DNA from: PSRJ01 sp963825305
GTDB taxonomy: Bacteria > Acidobacteriota > Terriglobia > Bryobacterales > Bryobacteraceae
Direction: 5' to 3'
Assembly: GCA_963825305.1 (NCBI GenBank)
Contig: CAWGTA010000008.1
Span: 1,024,195 to 1,088,194, forward strand
DNA length: 64,000 nt
The notes beneath the pieces were generated by a model that did no database searches, was not told the origin of the DNA, and worked only from the letters and a program-made list of their open reading frames with translations. The stretch's first letter is position 1, and each line of letters begins with the position of its first letter. Shown here in pieces: positions 36,037 to 43,677 of this stretch. A program made the translations under genes and the position numbers.

Positions 36037-36957
36037 GTGCTGCCACCCGTTAACGGTAATACTCAAAGCTATCTCGATCAGCTTAGCCAGATGCAAACGC
36101 AGATGGTAGAGCTACAGCAACAGGTCACTTCGGGCATCAAGGTGCAGCGGCCTTCCGACAATCCCGCGGCCGTCGGTCCAATCCTCGATGTGCAGAGTCG
36201 CATCGCTCAGATCCAGCAGAACCAGACCAATCTGGGCCAGGTCCAGACAGAGTTGTCGGCCGGAGATGGCGCGCTGCAACAGGCCATCCTGGCCATTCAA
36301 TCCGCGGTCTCTCTGGCCAGCCAGGCATCCAGCCTCTCATCCACTCCCGCGCAGCAGTCCGCTCTGCTCCAGCAAGCGCAAGGCATTCAACAAACTCTCG
36401 TAAACATTAGCGCAACCAGCGCCGGTGGACGCTATATCTTCAGTGGAGACCTGGATCAGCAGACCCTTTACGTTCTGGATCCTACCCAGCCCACGGGCGT
36501 GCGCCTGTTAGCGCCGGCTACCTCCACCCGCACTGTGACCGACGCCAACGGTTATCCGGTCTGGACGGCCAAAACAGCGACCGACATTTTTGACGCGCAC
36601 AATCCGGATGGCTCGGTAGCCGCTGGAAATGCGTTCGCGGCAATCAACTCGCTGGTCACCGCTCTCCAGGCCGGCAATACCGCCGGGGCCACTGCCAGCA
36701 TTAGCTCTCTCAAAGCGGCCGGCGATTATTTGAATCAACAACAGGGTTACTACGGAATTGGGGAAACCCGAGTCAACGACACGGTAAGCACCCAGAGCAC
36801 CGCGCTGCTCACCCAGCAGCAGCAGTTGAGCGGGTTGCGTGACACCGATGTGGCCAGCGCGGCATTGCAACTTAACCAGCTTTCCGTCCAGCAGCAAGCC
36901 GCCTTGACTTCCAAAGCCAAGATGAGCCAGTTGTCTCTGTTCAATTTTCTTGCGTAG
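36037..36957 (+). CDS. flgL: Hook-filament junction protein FlgL
   Basis: 306 residues from a GTG at 36037. The flagellin-like N-terminal helices (YLDQLSQMQTQMVELQQQVT, GIKVQRPSDNPAAVGPILDV) and the C-terminal helices (VASAALQLNQLSVQQQAALT, SKAKMSQLSLFNFL) enclose a short variable domain with SAGGRYIFSGDLDQQTLYVL. The N-terminus is slightly short compared with enteric FlgL. It is the second junction protein, 11 bp after flgK. The stop codon is followed at once by the second CACAGGCC palindrome. Confidence 0.93.
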   Translation: MLPPVNGNTQSYLDQLSQMQTQMVELQQQVTSGIKVQRPSDNPAAVGPILDVQSRIAQIQQNQTNLGQVQTELSAGDGALQQAILAIQSAVSLASQASSLSSTPAQQSALLQQAQGIQQTLVNISATSAGGRYIFSGDLDQQTLYVLDPTQPTGVRLLAPATSTRTVTDANGYPVWTAKTATDIFDAHNPDGSVAAGNAFAAINSLVTALQAGNTAGATASISSLKAAGDYLNQQQGYYGIGETRVNDTVSTQSTALLTQQQQLSGLRDTDVASAALQLNQLSVQQQAALTSKAKMSQLSLFNFLA

Positions 36958-36986
36958 CACAGGCCTCCCGGCCTGTGTCAGGTTTT
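36958..36986. terminator. Palindrome CACAGGCC...GGCCTGTG after a stop codon, copy 2
   Basis: Identical over 29 bp to the element at 26019-26047 and, like it, starts at the base after a TAG stop. The stem is followed by TCAGGTTTT. It lies at the end of the flgM-N-K-L operon. Confidence 0.6.
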
Positions 36987-37012
36987 CTGTCCCGTCTCAG
37001 GCCTCCGCCCTC

Positions 37013-37285
37013 CTACCGCGTTTGCGCCAAATGCCGCAACAGATCCAAACAGCGCCGCAGCTTGGGATCTCCCGGCGTAAGCGGATCGGGGGCATCCTGC
37101 ATACCTTCGGTTAATGCCCGCAGGAGTTGCAAGCGCTCCTCCTCGGCGCAGCCAGCCTGGGGTGTCCAGGAGAGTTCCAGGCTGCGCTGCAGCTCTTCGT
37201 GGAGCCCAGTGGCGTTTTGCGAAGTCCACGCCGCCAGGATGCGGGCCGCTTGGTCAGCAGGCGTCAATATAGAAGGTTCCGACAT
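37013..37285 (-). CDS. Small helical hypothetical protein
   Basis: About 90 residues from the ATG at 37285 (the frame extends three codons further). The composition is that of a soluble helical protein: ILTPADQAARILAAWTSQNA, LHEELQRSLELSWTPQAGCA and EEERLQLLRALTEGMQDAPD, then RRCLDLLRHLAQTR. The opposite-strand frame here is Arg/Cys-rich and implausible. It is divergent from flbD-motAB and convergent with flgL. It may be a flagellar accessory, but nothing in the sequence shows it. Confidence 0.5.
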   Translation of the reverse strand: MSEPSILTPADQAARILAAWTSQNATGLHEELQRSLELSWTPQAGCAEEERLQLLRALTEGMQDAPDPLTPGDPKLRRCLDLLRHLAQTR

Positions 37286-37372
37286 CAGCATCAAAACCGC
37301 TTATCGTCAGATTTCAGGCAAATTTCCTAGAAATCTACGGTTCAAATTCGATGTGAATCAAAGAGGCGACGG

Positions 37373-37591
37373 ATGATCTACGTAACGCGGCTGAATCACA
37401 CGCCGGTCGTGTTGAACTGCGACCTGATCGAGCATGTGGACACCACGCCGGACACAGTCATCAGCCTCACCACCGGGCAAAAACTAATGGTGCTGGAATC
37501 AGCGGAGGAGATTATCGAACGCGTGGTGAAGTTTCGCCGCTCGATCTTTTCGTGTGAAGCTCTGAACACGGGGAACCGTACGAATGGCTGA
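37373..37591 (+). CDS. flbD: FlbD/SwrD family flagellar protein
   Basis: 72 residues matching the short FlbD/SwrD family: MIYVTRLNHTPVVLNCDLIE followed by HVDTTPDTVISLTTGQKLMV and LESAEEIIERVVKFRR. In Bacillus SwrD raises motor torque. This is the small FlbD family, not the NtrC-like FlbD of Caulobacter. It overlaps motA by eight bases, which fits a shared role in the stator. Confidence 0.9.
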   Translation: MIYVTRLNHTPVVLNCDLIEHVDTTPDTVISLTTGQKLMVLESAEEIIERVVKFRRSIFSCEALNTGNRTNG

Positions 37592-38444
37592 GGCAAAGCC
37601 CGAGGCAAAGCCGAAGAAGTCGGGTGGCTCCAAGCCCGACCTGGCCAGCATCGGCGGTCTGTTGCTGGCGGTCGGCGGCATTATAGTCGGCCTCATGATG
37701 GACGGGGGCAAGCTCAAGGATGTCCAGCAGTTCTCGGCGGCGCTGATTGTCTTGGGCGGAACCATCGGTGCGGTCATGATCACCACTCCCATGAAAGTGC
37801 TGCTGGGCGCAGTCGGCCGGCTCGGTTCGGTTTTTATGGAATCATCGCATTCCGCGGAGGCCTTGATCGAAGAGATCATCGGGTACGCCACACAGGCGCG
37901 CAAACAGGGAATCGTATCACTGGAAGCGCAGGCCGCAACGATCAGCGACCCCTTTCTGAAAAAGGCGTTGAACCTGGCCATTGACGGCATCGATCTCAGC
38001 CAGCTACGCAGCATCATGGAACTGGAGATCGGGCTCATGGAGCACCACGGCGAGGCCGAGGCCAAGGTGTTTGAAGCGGCCGGCGGGTACTCTCCCACGG
38101 TCGGCATCATCGGGGCAGTGCTCGGTCTGATGCAGGTGATGAAGAACCTGGCGAATATCGAGGAGGTGGGGCATGGAATCGCCACCGCCTTCGTGGCCAC
38201 GGTTTACGGCGTGGCGGTGGCCAACCTGTTCTTCCTGCCCGCGGCGAATAAGTTGAAGGCGCGAGTCAAGGAGCAGGTCCATCTCAAGGAGCTCGCCCTT
38301 GAGGGAGTGCTGTCGCTGGTAGAAGGGCTGAACCCCAAGTTGATCCGCACCAAACTGGAAGCCTACGCCCCGCACAAAGCGGCCCCCAAGAAAGCCAAAG
38401 CTGCCGCGGCGCCCGCCGCCAAGCCGGTTTCGGCCGAAGGCTAG
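37584..38444 (+). CDS. motA: Flagellar motor stator protein MotA
   Basis: 286 residues with four membrane helices: LASIGGLLLAVGGIIVGLMM, FSAALIVLGGTIGAVMITTP, the pair around YSPTVGIIGAVLGLMQVMKN, and GIATAFVATVYGVAVANLFF. A cytoplasmic loop lies between helices two and three. The first 20 residues are Lys/Pro-rich, an extension over usual MotA, and the C-terminal tail is Ala/Lys/Pro-rich. With MotB it forms the ion channel that powers rotation. Three bases separate it from motB. Confidence 0.95.
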   Translation: MAEAKPEAKPKKSGGSKPDLASIGGLLLAVGGIIVGLMMDGGKLKDVQQFSAALIVLGGTIGAVMITTPMKVLLGAVGRLGSVFMESSHSAEALIEEIIGYATQARKQGIVSLEAQAATISDPFLKKALNLAIDGIDLSQLRSIMELEIGLMEHHGEAEAKVFEAAGGYSPTVGIIGAVLGLMQVMKNLANIEEVGHGIATAFVATVYGVAVANLFFLPAANKLKARVKEQVHLKELALEGVLSLVEGLNPKLIRTKLEAYAPHKAAPKKAKAAAAPAAKPVSAEG

Positions 38445-38447
38445 ATT

Positions 38448-39287
38448 ATGGCGCGCAAGAAGCCGCACGCCGAACACGAGAACCACGAGCGTTGGCTGGT
38501 TTCCTACGCCGACTTTATTACCCTTCTATTTGCGTTCTTTGTAGTGATGTTCGCCTCCTCGCAAACCGACAAGGCTAAGGCCCAGCAGGTTTCCGAGTCA
38601 GTCAAGGAGGCATTGGAGAACGGCGGCATCAAAGCCACTGTCCGCGAGATTCTCGGCGGCACCGTTGACGACAAGGGCAAAGGGAATGCCCAGATGAAAG
38701 GACCTGGCGGCGCCCAGAAAGCCAACAAGGAGTCGCTGCCTATCGCCGAAATTTTGCCTACTGTGGATTTCCTGAGCAAGAAATTCGAAGACGAGATCAA
38801 GCAGGGAAAGCTGGCCGTTCGCCTGGAGGCCCGAGGCCTGGTACTCAGCCTGCGACAGAAGACGTTCTTTCCTTCCGGCGAGGACGCTATTCCACCCGAG
38901 ACCTATCCGGTGGTTAAGAAGATTGCCGACATGCTCAATGACCTGCCCAATAACGTGCGGCTGGAAGGCCACACCGACTCCATCCCCATCCACACGGCAC
39001 GGTTCAGCAGTAACTGGGAGCTGTCGGCCGCGCGGGCCATTGCCATGCTCAAGTTATTATCTGGGCATTTCGGGTTGGATTCCGGCCGGTTCGCCGTTTC
39101 CGGTTACGCCGAAAACTCGCCCGTGGACACCAACGATACGGAGGAAGGGCGCAGCCACAACCGGCGCGTGGACATCGTCATTCTCGATAAGAAAGCGCTG
39201 ATCAAAGAACCCACTGCCGTGCCGGAACAGGCAGCGGCTGTGCAAAAGACAGCGGCCGTGTCCAAGCCGCCAGCATCCAAGAAATAA
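38448..39287 (+). CDS. motB: Flagellar motor stator protein MotB
   Basis: 279 residues. A single membrane helix near residues 20-40 contains the ion-binding Asp in SYADFITLLFAFFVVMFASS. A periplasmic plug/linker follows, then an OmpA-like peptidoglycan-binding domain with RLEGHTDSIPIHTARFSSNW, ELSAARAIAMLKLL and NDTEEGRSHNRRVDIVI. The Lys/Ala-rich C-terminal tail is variable. MotB anchors the stator to the cell wall. Ion choice (H+ or Na+) cannot be read with confidence. Confidence 0.95.
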   Translation: MARKKPHAEHENHERWLVSYADFITLLFAFFVVMFASSQTDKAKAQQVSESVKEALENGGIKATVREILGGTVDDKGKGNAQMKGPGGAQKANKESLPIAEILPTVDFLSKKFEDEIKQGKLAVRLEARGLVLSLRQKTFFPSGEDAIPPETYPVVKKIADMLNDLPNNVRLEGHTDSIPIHTARFSSNWELSAARAIAMLKLLSGHFGLDSGRFAVSGYAENSPVDTNDTEEGRSHNRRVDIVILDKKALIKEPTAVPEQAAAVQKTAAVSKPPASKK

Positions 39288-39321
39288 CGGGCCTCGAATT
39301 GCAAATGATCTAAGTCAAGAA

Positions 39322-39786
39322 ATGCCGACACTAACCACCCGCTACTTTGACCAGTTGGAGTACTCCGGCGACGCCCCGTTTCATTTTGCGGCCGGCATAC
39401 CGGGATTCGAGGAACATACAGCGTTCCTTTTCGTCGAGCAACCGCATACCAAGCCCCTGGTTTTCATGCAGAGCCTCCACGATCCGGCGGTATGCTTCAT
39501 CGGATTGCCGGCCTCCGCGGTCGATCCGAACTACCACCTGGAACTCTCTTCGGAGGAGGCCGCGGCCCTCGGTCTGCCCTACGCCGAAGTGCCGCAGACC
39601 GGCCCGGACTTGTTCTCGCTGGTGCTGCTGACCCTGGCTGAGAATACCGACCCGGTGGCCAATCTCATGTCGCCCATCGTATTGAACACGCGCACGCACC
39701 GTGGGATTCAGGCGATCCAACTGGGTTCGAACTACTCTTTGCGTCATCCACTGGCGCTGGAAAACCAGGCTGTTGCATGCTCGTAA
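39322..39786 (+). CDS. fliW: Flagellar assembly factor FliW
   Basis: 154 residues with the FliW pattern: LEYSGDAPFHFAAGIPGFEE, HTAFLFVEQPHTKPLVFMQS, LHDPAVCFIGLPASAVDPNY and ANLMSPIVLNTRTHRGIQAI, then QLGSNYSLRHPL. FliW binds flagellin and CsrA in turn: when flagellin is exported, FliW releases it and blocks CsrA. It overlaps csrA by ten bases and both lie just upstream of flagellin. Confidence 0.93.
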   Translation: MPTLTTRYFDQLEYSGDAPFHFAAGIPGFEEHTAFLFVEQPHTKPLVFMQSLHDPAVCFIGLPASAVDPNYHLELSSEEAAALGLPYAEVPQTGPDLFSLVLLTLAENTDPVANLMSPIVLNTRTHRGIQAIQLGSNYSLRHPLALENQAVACS

Positions 39787-40061
39787 TGCGGCGGCGCGCA
39801 GGAGAGAGTCTGCTTCTTGGCCCCGAAATCGAAATCGAAATCCTGGAGGTGGGTCCAACGCGAGTCAAGCTGGGTATCACCGCCCCGGCGCACCTGGCGA
39901 TTGCTCGCAAAGAGGTTGTCTTGACTCGTGCCGAGAACCTGACCGCATCCCAGAACCAGGATCCCGAAGTCATTGCCTGGCTCAGTCGGAAACTGACACC
40001 GCGCAACCGAGAGTCTGTCAATTCCTTGACACCCTTAGCTAATTCTTCCGACTTACCCTAA
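39777..40061 (+). CDS. csrA: Carbon storage regulator CsrA with C-terminal extension
   Basis: 94 residues. The first 60 form the CsrA fold: MLVMRRRAGESLLLGPEIEI, EILEVGPTRVKLGITAPAHL and AIARKEVVLTRAEN. It contains the conserved Arg/Gly surface, but the final strand is followed by an extra 30 residues (QNQDPEVIAWLSRKLTPRNR and a polar tail). CsrA binds GGA motifs near ribosome binding sites; several are present in the flagellin leader directly downstream. In the FliW-dependent CsrA branch the C-terminal extension is where FliW binds. Confidence 0.94.
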   Translation: MLVMRRRAGESLLLGPEIEIEILEVGPTRVKLGITAPAHLAIARKEVVLTRAENLTASQNQDPEVIAWLSRKLTPRNRESVNSLTPLANSSDLP

Positions 40062-40080
40062 ATTCTTTTTCAAAAAATAC

Positions 40081-40108
40081 TAGAAGTACCTAAGTACTCC
40101 CCCGATAT
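40081..40108 (+). promoter_or_regulatory. Sigma28 (FliA)-type promoter of flagellin
   Basis: TAGA at 40081-40084, 16-bp spacer, CCCGATAT at 40101-40108. This matches the sigmaD/sigma28 pattern TAAA-N14-16-GCCGATAT and the flaG promoter at 8459. The start would be near 40115, leaving a leader of about 86 nt. Confidence 0.7.
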
Positions 40109-40114
40109 GCACAG

Positions 40115-40200
40115 AGAAGATACTTTCGGGTATCCAAGCAGGAGAACCCGGACCCAGGCAGGACGCCCGGGAACGTATCACACAACAGGACGTTAAACCA
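40115..40200 (+). promoter_or_regulatory. Flagellin 5' leader with five GGA motifs (candidate CsrA sites)
   Basis: GGA occurs at 40141, 40150, 40161, 40170 and 40188. The last lies in ACAGGACGT (40186-40194), close to the CsrA consensus ACAnGGAnGT, and is also the only ribosome binding site for flagellin. Two small stems (CGGGT 40127-40131 with ACCCG 40146-40150; CCCGG 40147-40151 with CCGGG 40167-40171) would show GGA in their loops. They are mutually exclusive. Confidence 0.6.
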
Positions 40201-41652
40201 ATGGGAATCTCTCTACAAACGAATATCGCCTCTCTGGTTGCCCAGAACAACCTCTCGATGAACAGCCAGTTCCAGCTGAGCACCATTACAGCCTTGACCT
40301 CGGGCTATCGCATCAACTCTTCTGCGGATGATGCGGCCGGCCTGGCTGTAGCGAATCAGTATCGGAGCAATGTCGCGGAGTTGACGCAGGGCGTTCGCAA
40401 CGCCAACGACGGCATCAGCGCGCTCCAGATTGTGGACGGCGGACTCAACAATATCTCGCTCATGCTCGATCGCCTGAAGACGCTTGCTACGCAATCAGCC
40501 AGCGCCACGTTTACCGGCGACCGGAACACGCTGAACACTGAGTACCAGTCTCTTCTGCAGGAAATCACGCAGCAGGCCAACAATATCGGCTTGGTTGGCG
40601 GTGGCAAGTACAACGGCGTCAATACCGTTTACATCGGTGGCGGCAGCAATCTCGCGAATGCGCAGATCAGCGTCGACCTTAGCGGGACATCCAACCAGGT
40701 GGATGCCAACGGCTTGGGCATTGGTACTACCAGCGTGGGCGGCGGCGGCACCGTCTTGACCGGCAACGCGGTGCGTATCGACGCGCCTGGCGGTACATTC
40801 CTCGCGGCGGCAGCTCAGACGTTTACCTTCAATCTGTATTCCTCGAACGGTGGCGCGCAGACGCAAACGGTATCCGTCGGCGGCGCCGGTGCGCTAACCG
40901 AACAGCAGGTCCTGGCCAGCTTGAACAGCTCTCTCTCGGCATACGGGATTGTGGCATCTGTCGGCAGCAACGGGCAATTGACATTCGGTGGCGCCACGCC
41001 GTTTACTGTTTCCACGGCCACCGCGGCCGTGGATCCCATCGCTACCACGCTTGCGACCGCGACCAACACCGGCGTCTATACGTCCGCCGGCCAAGCCGTA
41101 TATGGAGCTGGTGCCCAGACCTTGACTTTCCAGAACGGGCAAGGCACCGCGACGGTAGCGCTGCTGGCCGGTGACAACCTGGCTTCCGCGCTATCCAAAA
41201 TTAACGCGCAGACCGCCTCCCTCGGGATCTACGCTGTGACCAACAGCGCCGGTACCGGTATTTCGATTCAGAGTGCGAATAACTTCACGGCTTCGGCGAG
41301 CGCGGCAGGTACGTTCGCGGCTGGTGGCGCGCAGGCCATCACCACTCCGTTAACAACCGGAACTCTGACCGGCAACGCGCAGGCCGCGATCACCTCGATT
41401 AACTCTGCGATTTTGGCCCTGGGACTGGTCCAAGGACGCGTCGGCGCCGGCGAAAACAAGCTGAACTACGGAATCAGCCTGGCGAATTCGCAGATCACCA
41501 ACTTCTCCGCTGCCGAATCCCGTATCCGTGACGCCGACATGGCAAAGGAAGCGGCCAACTTGACCAAGGGTCAGGTCCTCGAGCAGGCCTCGATTGCAGC
41601 TATGGCTCAGGCCAACGCTGCTCCGCAAGCCGTGCTGGCTCTGCTGAAGTAA
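40201..41652 (+). CDS. fliC: Flagellin
   Basis: 483 residues. The conserved D0/D1 N-terminus is MGISLQTNIASLVAQNNLSM followed by TALTSGYRINSSADDAAGLA, VANQYRSNVAELTQGVRNAN and DGISALQIVDGGLNNISLML. The C-terminus is LVQGRVGAGENKLNYGISLA, SQITNFSAAESRIRDADMAK and EAANLTKGQVLEQASIAAMA. The middle is a Gly/Thr/Ala-rich variable domain. No cysteine is present. It is the filament subunit; only one flagellin gene is seen. Controlled by a sigma28 promoter and probably by CsrA. Confidence 0.97.
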   Translation: MGISLQTNIASLVAQNNLSMNSQFQLSTITALTSGYRINSSADDAAGLAVANQYRSNVAELTQGVRNANDGISALQIVDGGLNNISLMLDRLKTLATQSASATFTGDRNTLNTEYQSLLQEITQQANNIGLVGGGKYNGVNTVYIGGGSNLANAQISVDLSGTSNQVDANGLGIGTTSVGGGGTVLTGNAVRIDAPGGTFLAAAAQTFTFNLYSSNGGAQTQTVSVGGAGALTEQQVLASLNSSLSAYGIVASVGSNGQLTFGGATPFTVSTATAAVDPIATTLATATNTGVYTSAGQAVYGAGAQTLTFQNGQGTATVALLAGDNLASALSKINAQTASLGIYAVTNSAGTGISIQSANNFTASASAAGTFAAGGAQAITTPLTTGTLTGNAQAAITSINSAILALGLVQGRVGAGENKLNYGISLANSQITNFSAAESRIRDADMAKEAANLTKGQVLEQASIAAMAQANAAPQAVLALLK

Positions 41653-41667
41653 CTTAACATACGCATG

Positions 41668-41715
41668 GATGTGGGCCGGCCTGACCGGGCTTTGGCCCAC
41701 ATCTTGCTTCTCCTT
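41668..41715 (+). terminator. Hairpin terminator after flagellin
   Basis: A perfect 10-bp stem, GATGTGGGCC (41668-41677) with GGCCCACATC (41694-41703) and a 16-nt loop, followed by the pyrimidine-rich TTGCTTCTCCTT. It sits 16 bp after the flagellin stop. Its right arm overlaps the sigma54-type promoter of fliD. Confidence 0.75.
41692..41708 (+). promoter_or_regulatory. Sigma54-type promoter of fliD
   Basis: TTGGCCCACATCTTGCT: GG at 41694-41695, ten bases, GC at 41706-41707. The start would be near 41719, two bases before the fliD ATG, so the message would have almost no leader. It overlaps the flagellin terminator stem. Confidence 0.6.
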
Positions 41716-41720
41716 AAACG

Positions 41721-43100
41721 ATGTCCACGAGCCCCATCCCGCCTCTAACTTTCAACGGAAACAGTAAATACGCTAGCGATTTTCAACAGGTACTCACCCG
41801 CGCCGTAGCCATTGCATCCTTACCCCTGCAATCGTTACAGAACGGCGAGGTTACGCTCACACAACAAGAACAGGCGCTGGGCGGCTTGCAGTCGACCTTC
41901 AGTTCGCTTCAGAGCGCCATTCAGGGCCTCGGTTCGGCCCAGGCCGCAATGTCAGCGGCCGTATCCGATACCTCCACCATTTCGGCCGCGGCTTCCTCGA
42001 CTGCGCTGCCCGGCACTTACTCAATCCAGGTCACCAACCTGGGCTCCTCCACCACTACGTTGAGTAATGCCGGAACAACCGCCGTCACTGATCCCACTTC
42101 CGGAAACATCAGCAGTTCCTCGTCTTTCACTCTGACGATCAACGGAATGGCGACCACCATCACGCCGTCCGGAACCTCTCTACAGTCCCTGGCCAGCGCC
42201 ATCAACGGCGCAGGTCTGGGGGTTCAGGCAACCATCGTGAATGTAGGCTCCAATTCGAGCCCCGACTACCGCCTGTCGATCGCCAGCAACAATCTCGCTG
42301 CGGATACGATCCAGCTGAACGATGGCACAAGCGATTTGCTTACGACGCTATCTACCGGCACCCCGGCAACCTATCAGGTGGATGGTCTCAACACGTCTAT
42401 CCAGAGCAATTCGCGGCAGGTCACCTTGTCTCCCGGGTTGACTGTCAACCTCTTGCAGACGAATGTGGGCAACTGGGCCACGGTCACGGTGGCTCCGAAT
42501 ACGGGAGCACTAAGCTCCGGCCTCAATAATTTCGCGAGTGCGTACAATGCGGCCGTGGATGCGCTCGCTGCACAACATGGTCAGAATGCCGGCCCCCTGC
42601 TCGGAAGCAGTCTGATCACCTCACTGGGCCAGGCCTTGCAGAATGTCTCTTTGTATACGGGCTCAGCCGGGTCTATAACCTCTCTCGCCGATCTCGGGCT
42701 GAGCCTTGACTCGACAACCGGCCATCTCACTCTGGATCCGACCCAGTTGAGCACGCTCAACCCCTCTGCCATTCAACAGTTTTTGGGAAACGCGACGTCC
42801 GGAGGCTTTTTACAAGCGGTAACCAACACCATGACTTCGGTGGCGGACAGTTCCTCGGGAATGATCCAAAGCACCGTCAGCTCGGTACAAACCGAGATTA
42901 ACAACCAGAACAACCTCATCTCCCAGGAGCAGGATCGGGTCACTACTTTGCAGACGAACCTGCAGGCGCAACTGGCGGCAGCCGACGCCTCTATTTCTAT
43001 CCTGCAACAGCAGGTAACCATGATGAGCGAGTTGTTCCAGGCGCAGTATGGTTCCACTTCGAACACCAGCAGCGGCGGCTCTAGCGCCCCCGGAGCCTGA
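41721..43100 (+). CDS. fliD: Filament cap protein FliD
   Basis: 459 residues. The N-terminal coiled coil contains ASDFQQVLTRAVAIASLPLQ and LQNGEVTLTQQEQALGGLQS. The centre holds the repeated Ig-like strands of FliD (GTYSIQVTNLGSSTTTLSNA; QSLASAINGAGLGVQATIVN). The C-terminus has SLADLGLSLDSTTGHLTLDP and the coil NNQNNLISQEQDRVTTLQTN. It caps the filament and folds flagellin. No ribosome binding site is visible. The TGA stop is part of the palindromic repeat that follows. Confidence 0.94.
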   Translation: MSTSPIPPLTFNGNSKYASDFQQVLTRAVAIASLPLQSLQNGEVTLTQQEQALGGLQSTFSSLQSAIQGLGSAQAAMSAAVSDTSTISAAASSTALPGTYSIQVTNLGSSTTTLSNAGTTAVTDPTSGNISSSSSFTLTINGMATTITPSGTSLQSLASAINGAGLGVQATIVNVGSNSSPDYRLSIASNNLAADTIQLNDGTSDLLTTLSTGTPATYQVDGLNTSIQSNSRQVTLSPGLTVNLLQTNVGNWATVTVAPNTGALSSGLNNFASAYNAAVDALAAQHGQNAGPLLGSSLITSLGQALQNVSLYTGSAGSITSLADLGLSLDSTTGHLTLDPTQLSTLNPSAIQQFLGNATSGGFLQAVTNTMTSVADSSSGMIQSTVSSVQTEINNQNNLISQEQDRVTTLQTNLQAQLAAADASISILQQQVTMMSELFQAQYGSTSNTSSGGSSAPGA

Positions 43101-43214
43101 CCGCTCGCTAACGGTCACGCCTCGATAACGTGACAGCGGGTTACTACCGCTCCCTCCGGTCACGGCTCGGTAAAGGGACAGCGTGTTACTGAGCCGTGAC
43201 CGTAGGGAGCGGTT
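43098..43214. repeat. Dispersed palindromic repeat, copy 5 (extra left arm plus full inverted pair)
   Basis: A diverged left arm starts at the TGA of fliD (43098) and runs to about 43145. A full pair follows: left arm at 43146 (ACCGCTCCCTCCGGTCACGG...) and right arm ending 43214 (...GTGACCGTAGGGAGCGGTT). The strings TAACGTGACAGCGGGTTACT and AAAGGGACAGCGTGTTACTG echo each other, so this looks like a partial tandem duplication. Confidence 0.88.
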
Positions 43215-43239
43215 GTGAAACTTTGAAGAAAGGAGACTG

Positions 43240-43545
43240 ATGCTACCCCTGACAAATATCCAAGTGCAGCTCCGCACCGCCGTCGAGTCAAGACAGTACC
43301 TCGAGGTCCAGCGACTCGTAGTCGCATATTGTTCCGAAGCCCGCAACTATACCGGCACGCTCGCTCCCGGCGACCCCGAAGTGCACGAAACACTGAAGGC
43401 CGTCAACGAAATGCTGGAATGGACCAGGCAAATGCTGCAATCGGGCCGCGAGTCCATCGCACTCGACCTGAGCCGTCTGCCCCGAGTCAGACGATACCTG
43501 CAGACTCCGCCGGCGGCCGGCGGTGGTTGGCACGTCGAGGTTTGA
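43240..43545 (+). CDS. Hypothetical protein in the FliT position
   Basis: 101 residues with a good ribosome binding site (AAAGGAGA) before the ATG at 43240. The body is helical: LPLTNIQVQLRTAVESRQYL, EVQRLVVAYCSEARNYTGTL and VHETLKAVNEMLEWTRQMLQ, then a basic C-terminal LSRLPRVRRYLQ. Size, helicity and place after fliD fit a FliT-like chaperone, but I see no clear family match. Flagellar function is inferred from position. Confidence 0.7.
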   Translation: MLPLTNIQVQLRTAVESRQYLEVQRLVVAYCSEARNYTGTLAPGDPEVHETLKAVNEMLEWTRQMLQSGRESIALDLSRLPRVRRYLQTPPAAGGGWHVEV

Positions 43546-43646
43546 AAACCACGTCAAGACGTTGACACGTCACTCCGCTGACGTGGTAGCGCGTCCACGC
43601 CCGTTCCTCTGATCCCGCCTTTTCACCGATATAGTCCCCTCGTGTT

Positions 43647-43663
43647 TTGGACCCGCGCTTGCT
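43647..43663 (+). promoter_or_regulatory. Sigma54-type promoter of the flgB operon
   Basis: TTGGACCCGCGCTTGCT: GG at 43649-43650, ten bases, GC at 43661-43662. Nearly the same as the flgF promoter TTGGACCGCCACTTGCT. The start would be near 43674, four bases before the preferred flgB ATG at 43678; the longer frame from 43642 would lie inside the promoter. Confidence 0.65.
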
Positions 43664-43677
43664 CCAGGCGTTCTCTG

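Noticed and set aside
36975..37376. Plus-strand 133-codon frame after flgL
   Set aside because: Arg/Ser/Cys-rich, starts inside the palindrome and lies antisense to a more protein-like frame at 37013-37285.
43625..43632. ACCGATAT before flgB as a sigma28 promoter
   Set aside because: No TAAA/TAGA at 14-16 bp upstream; the adjacent GG-N10-GC element explains the promoter better.
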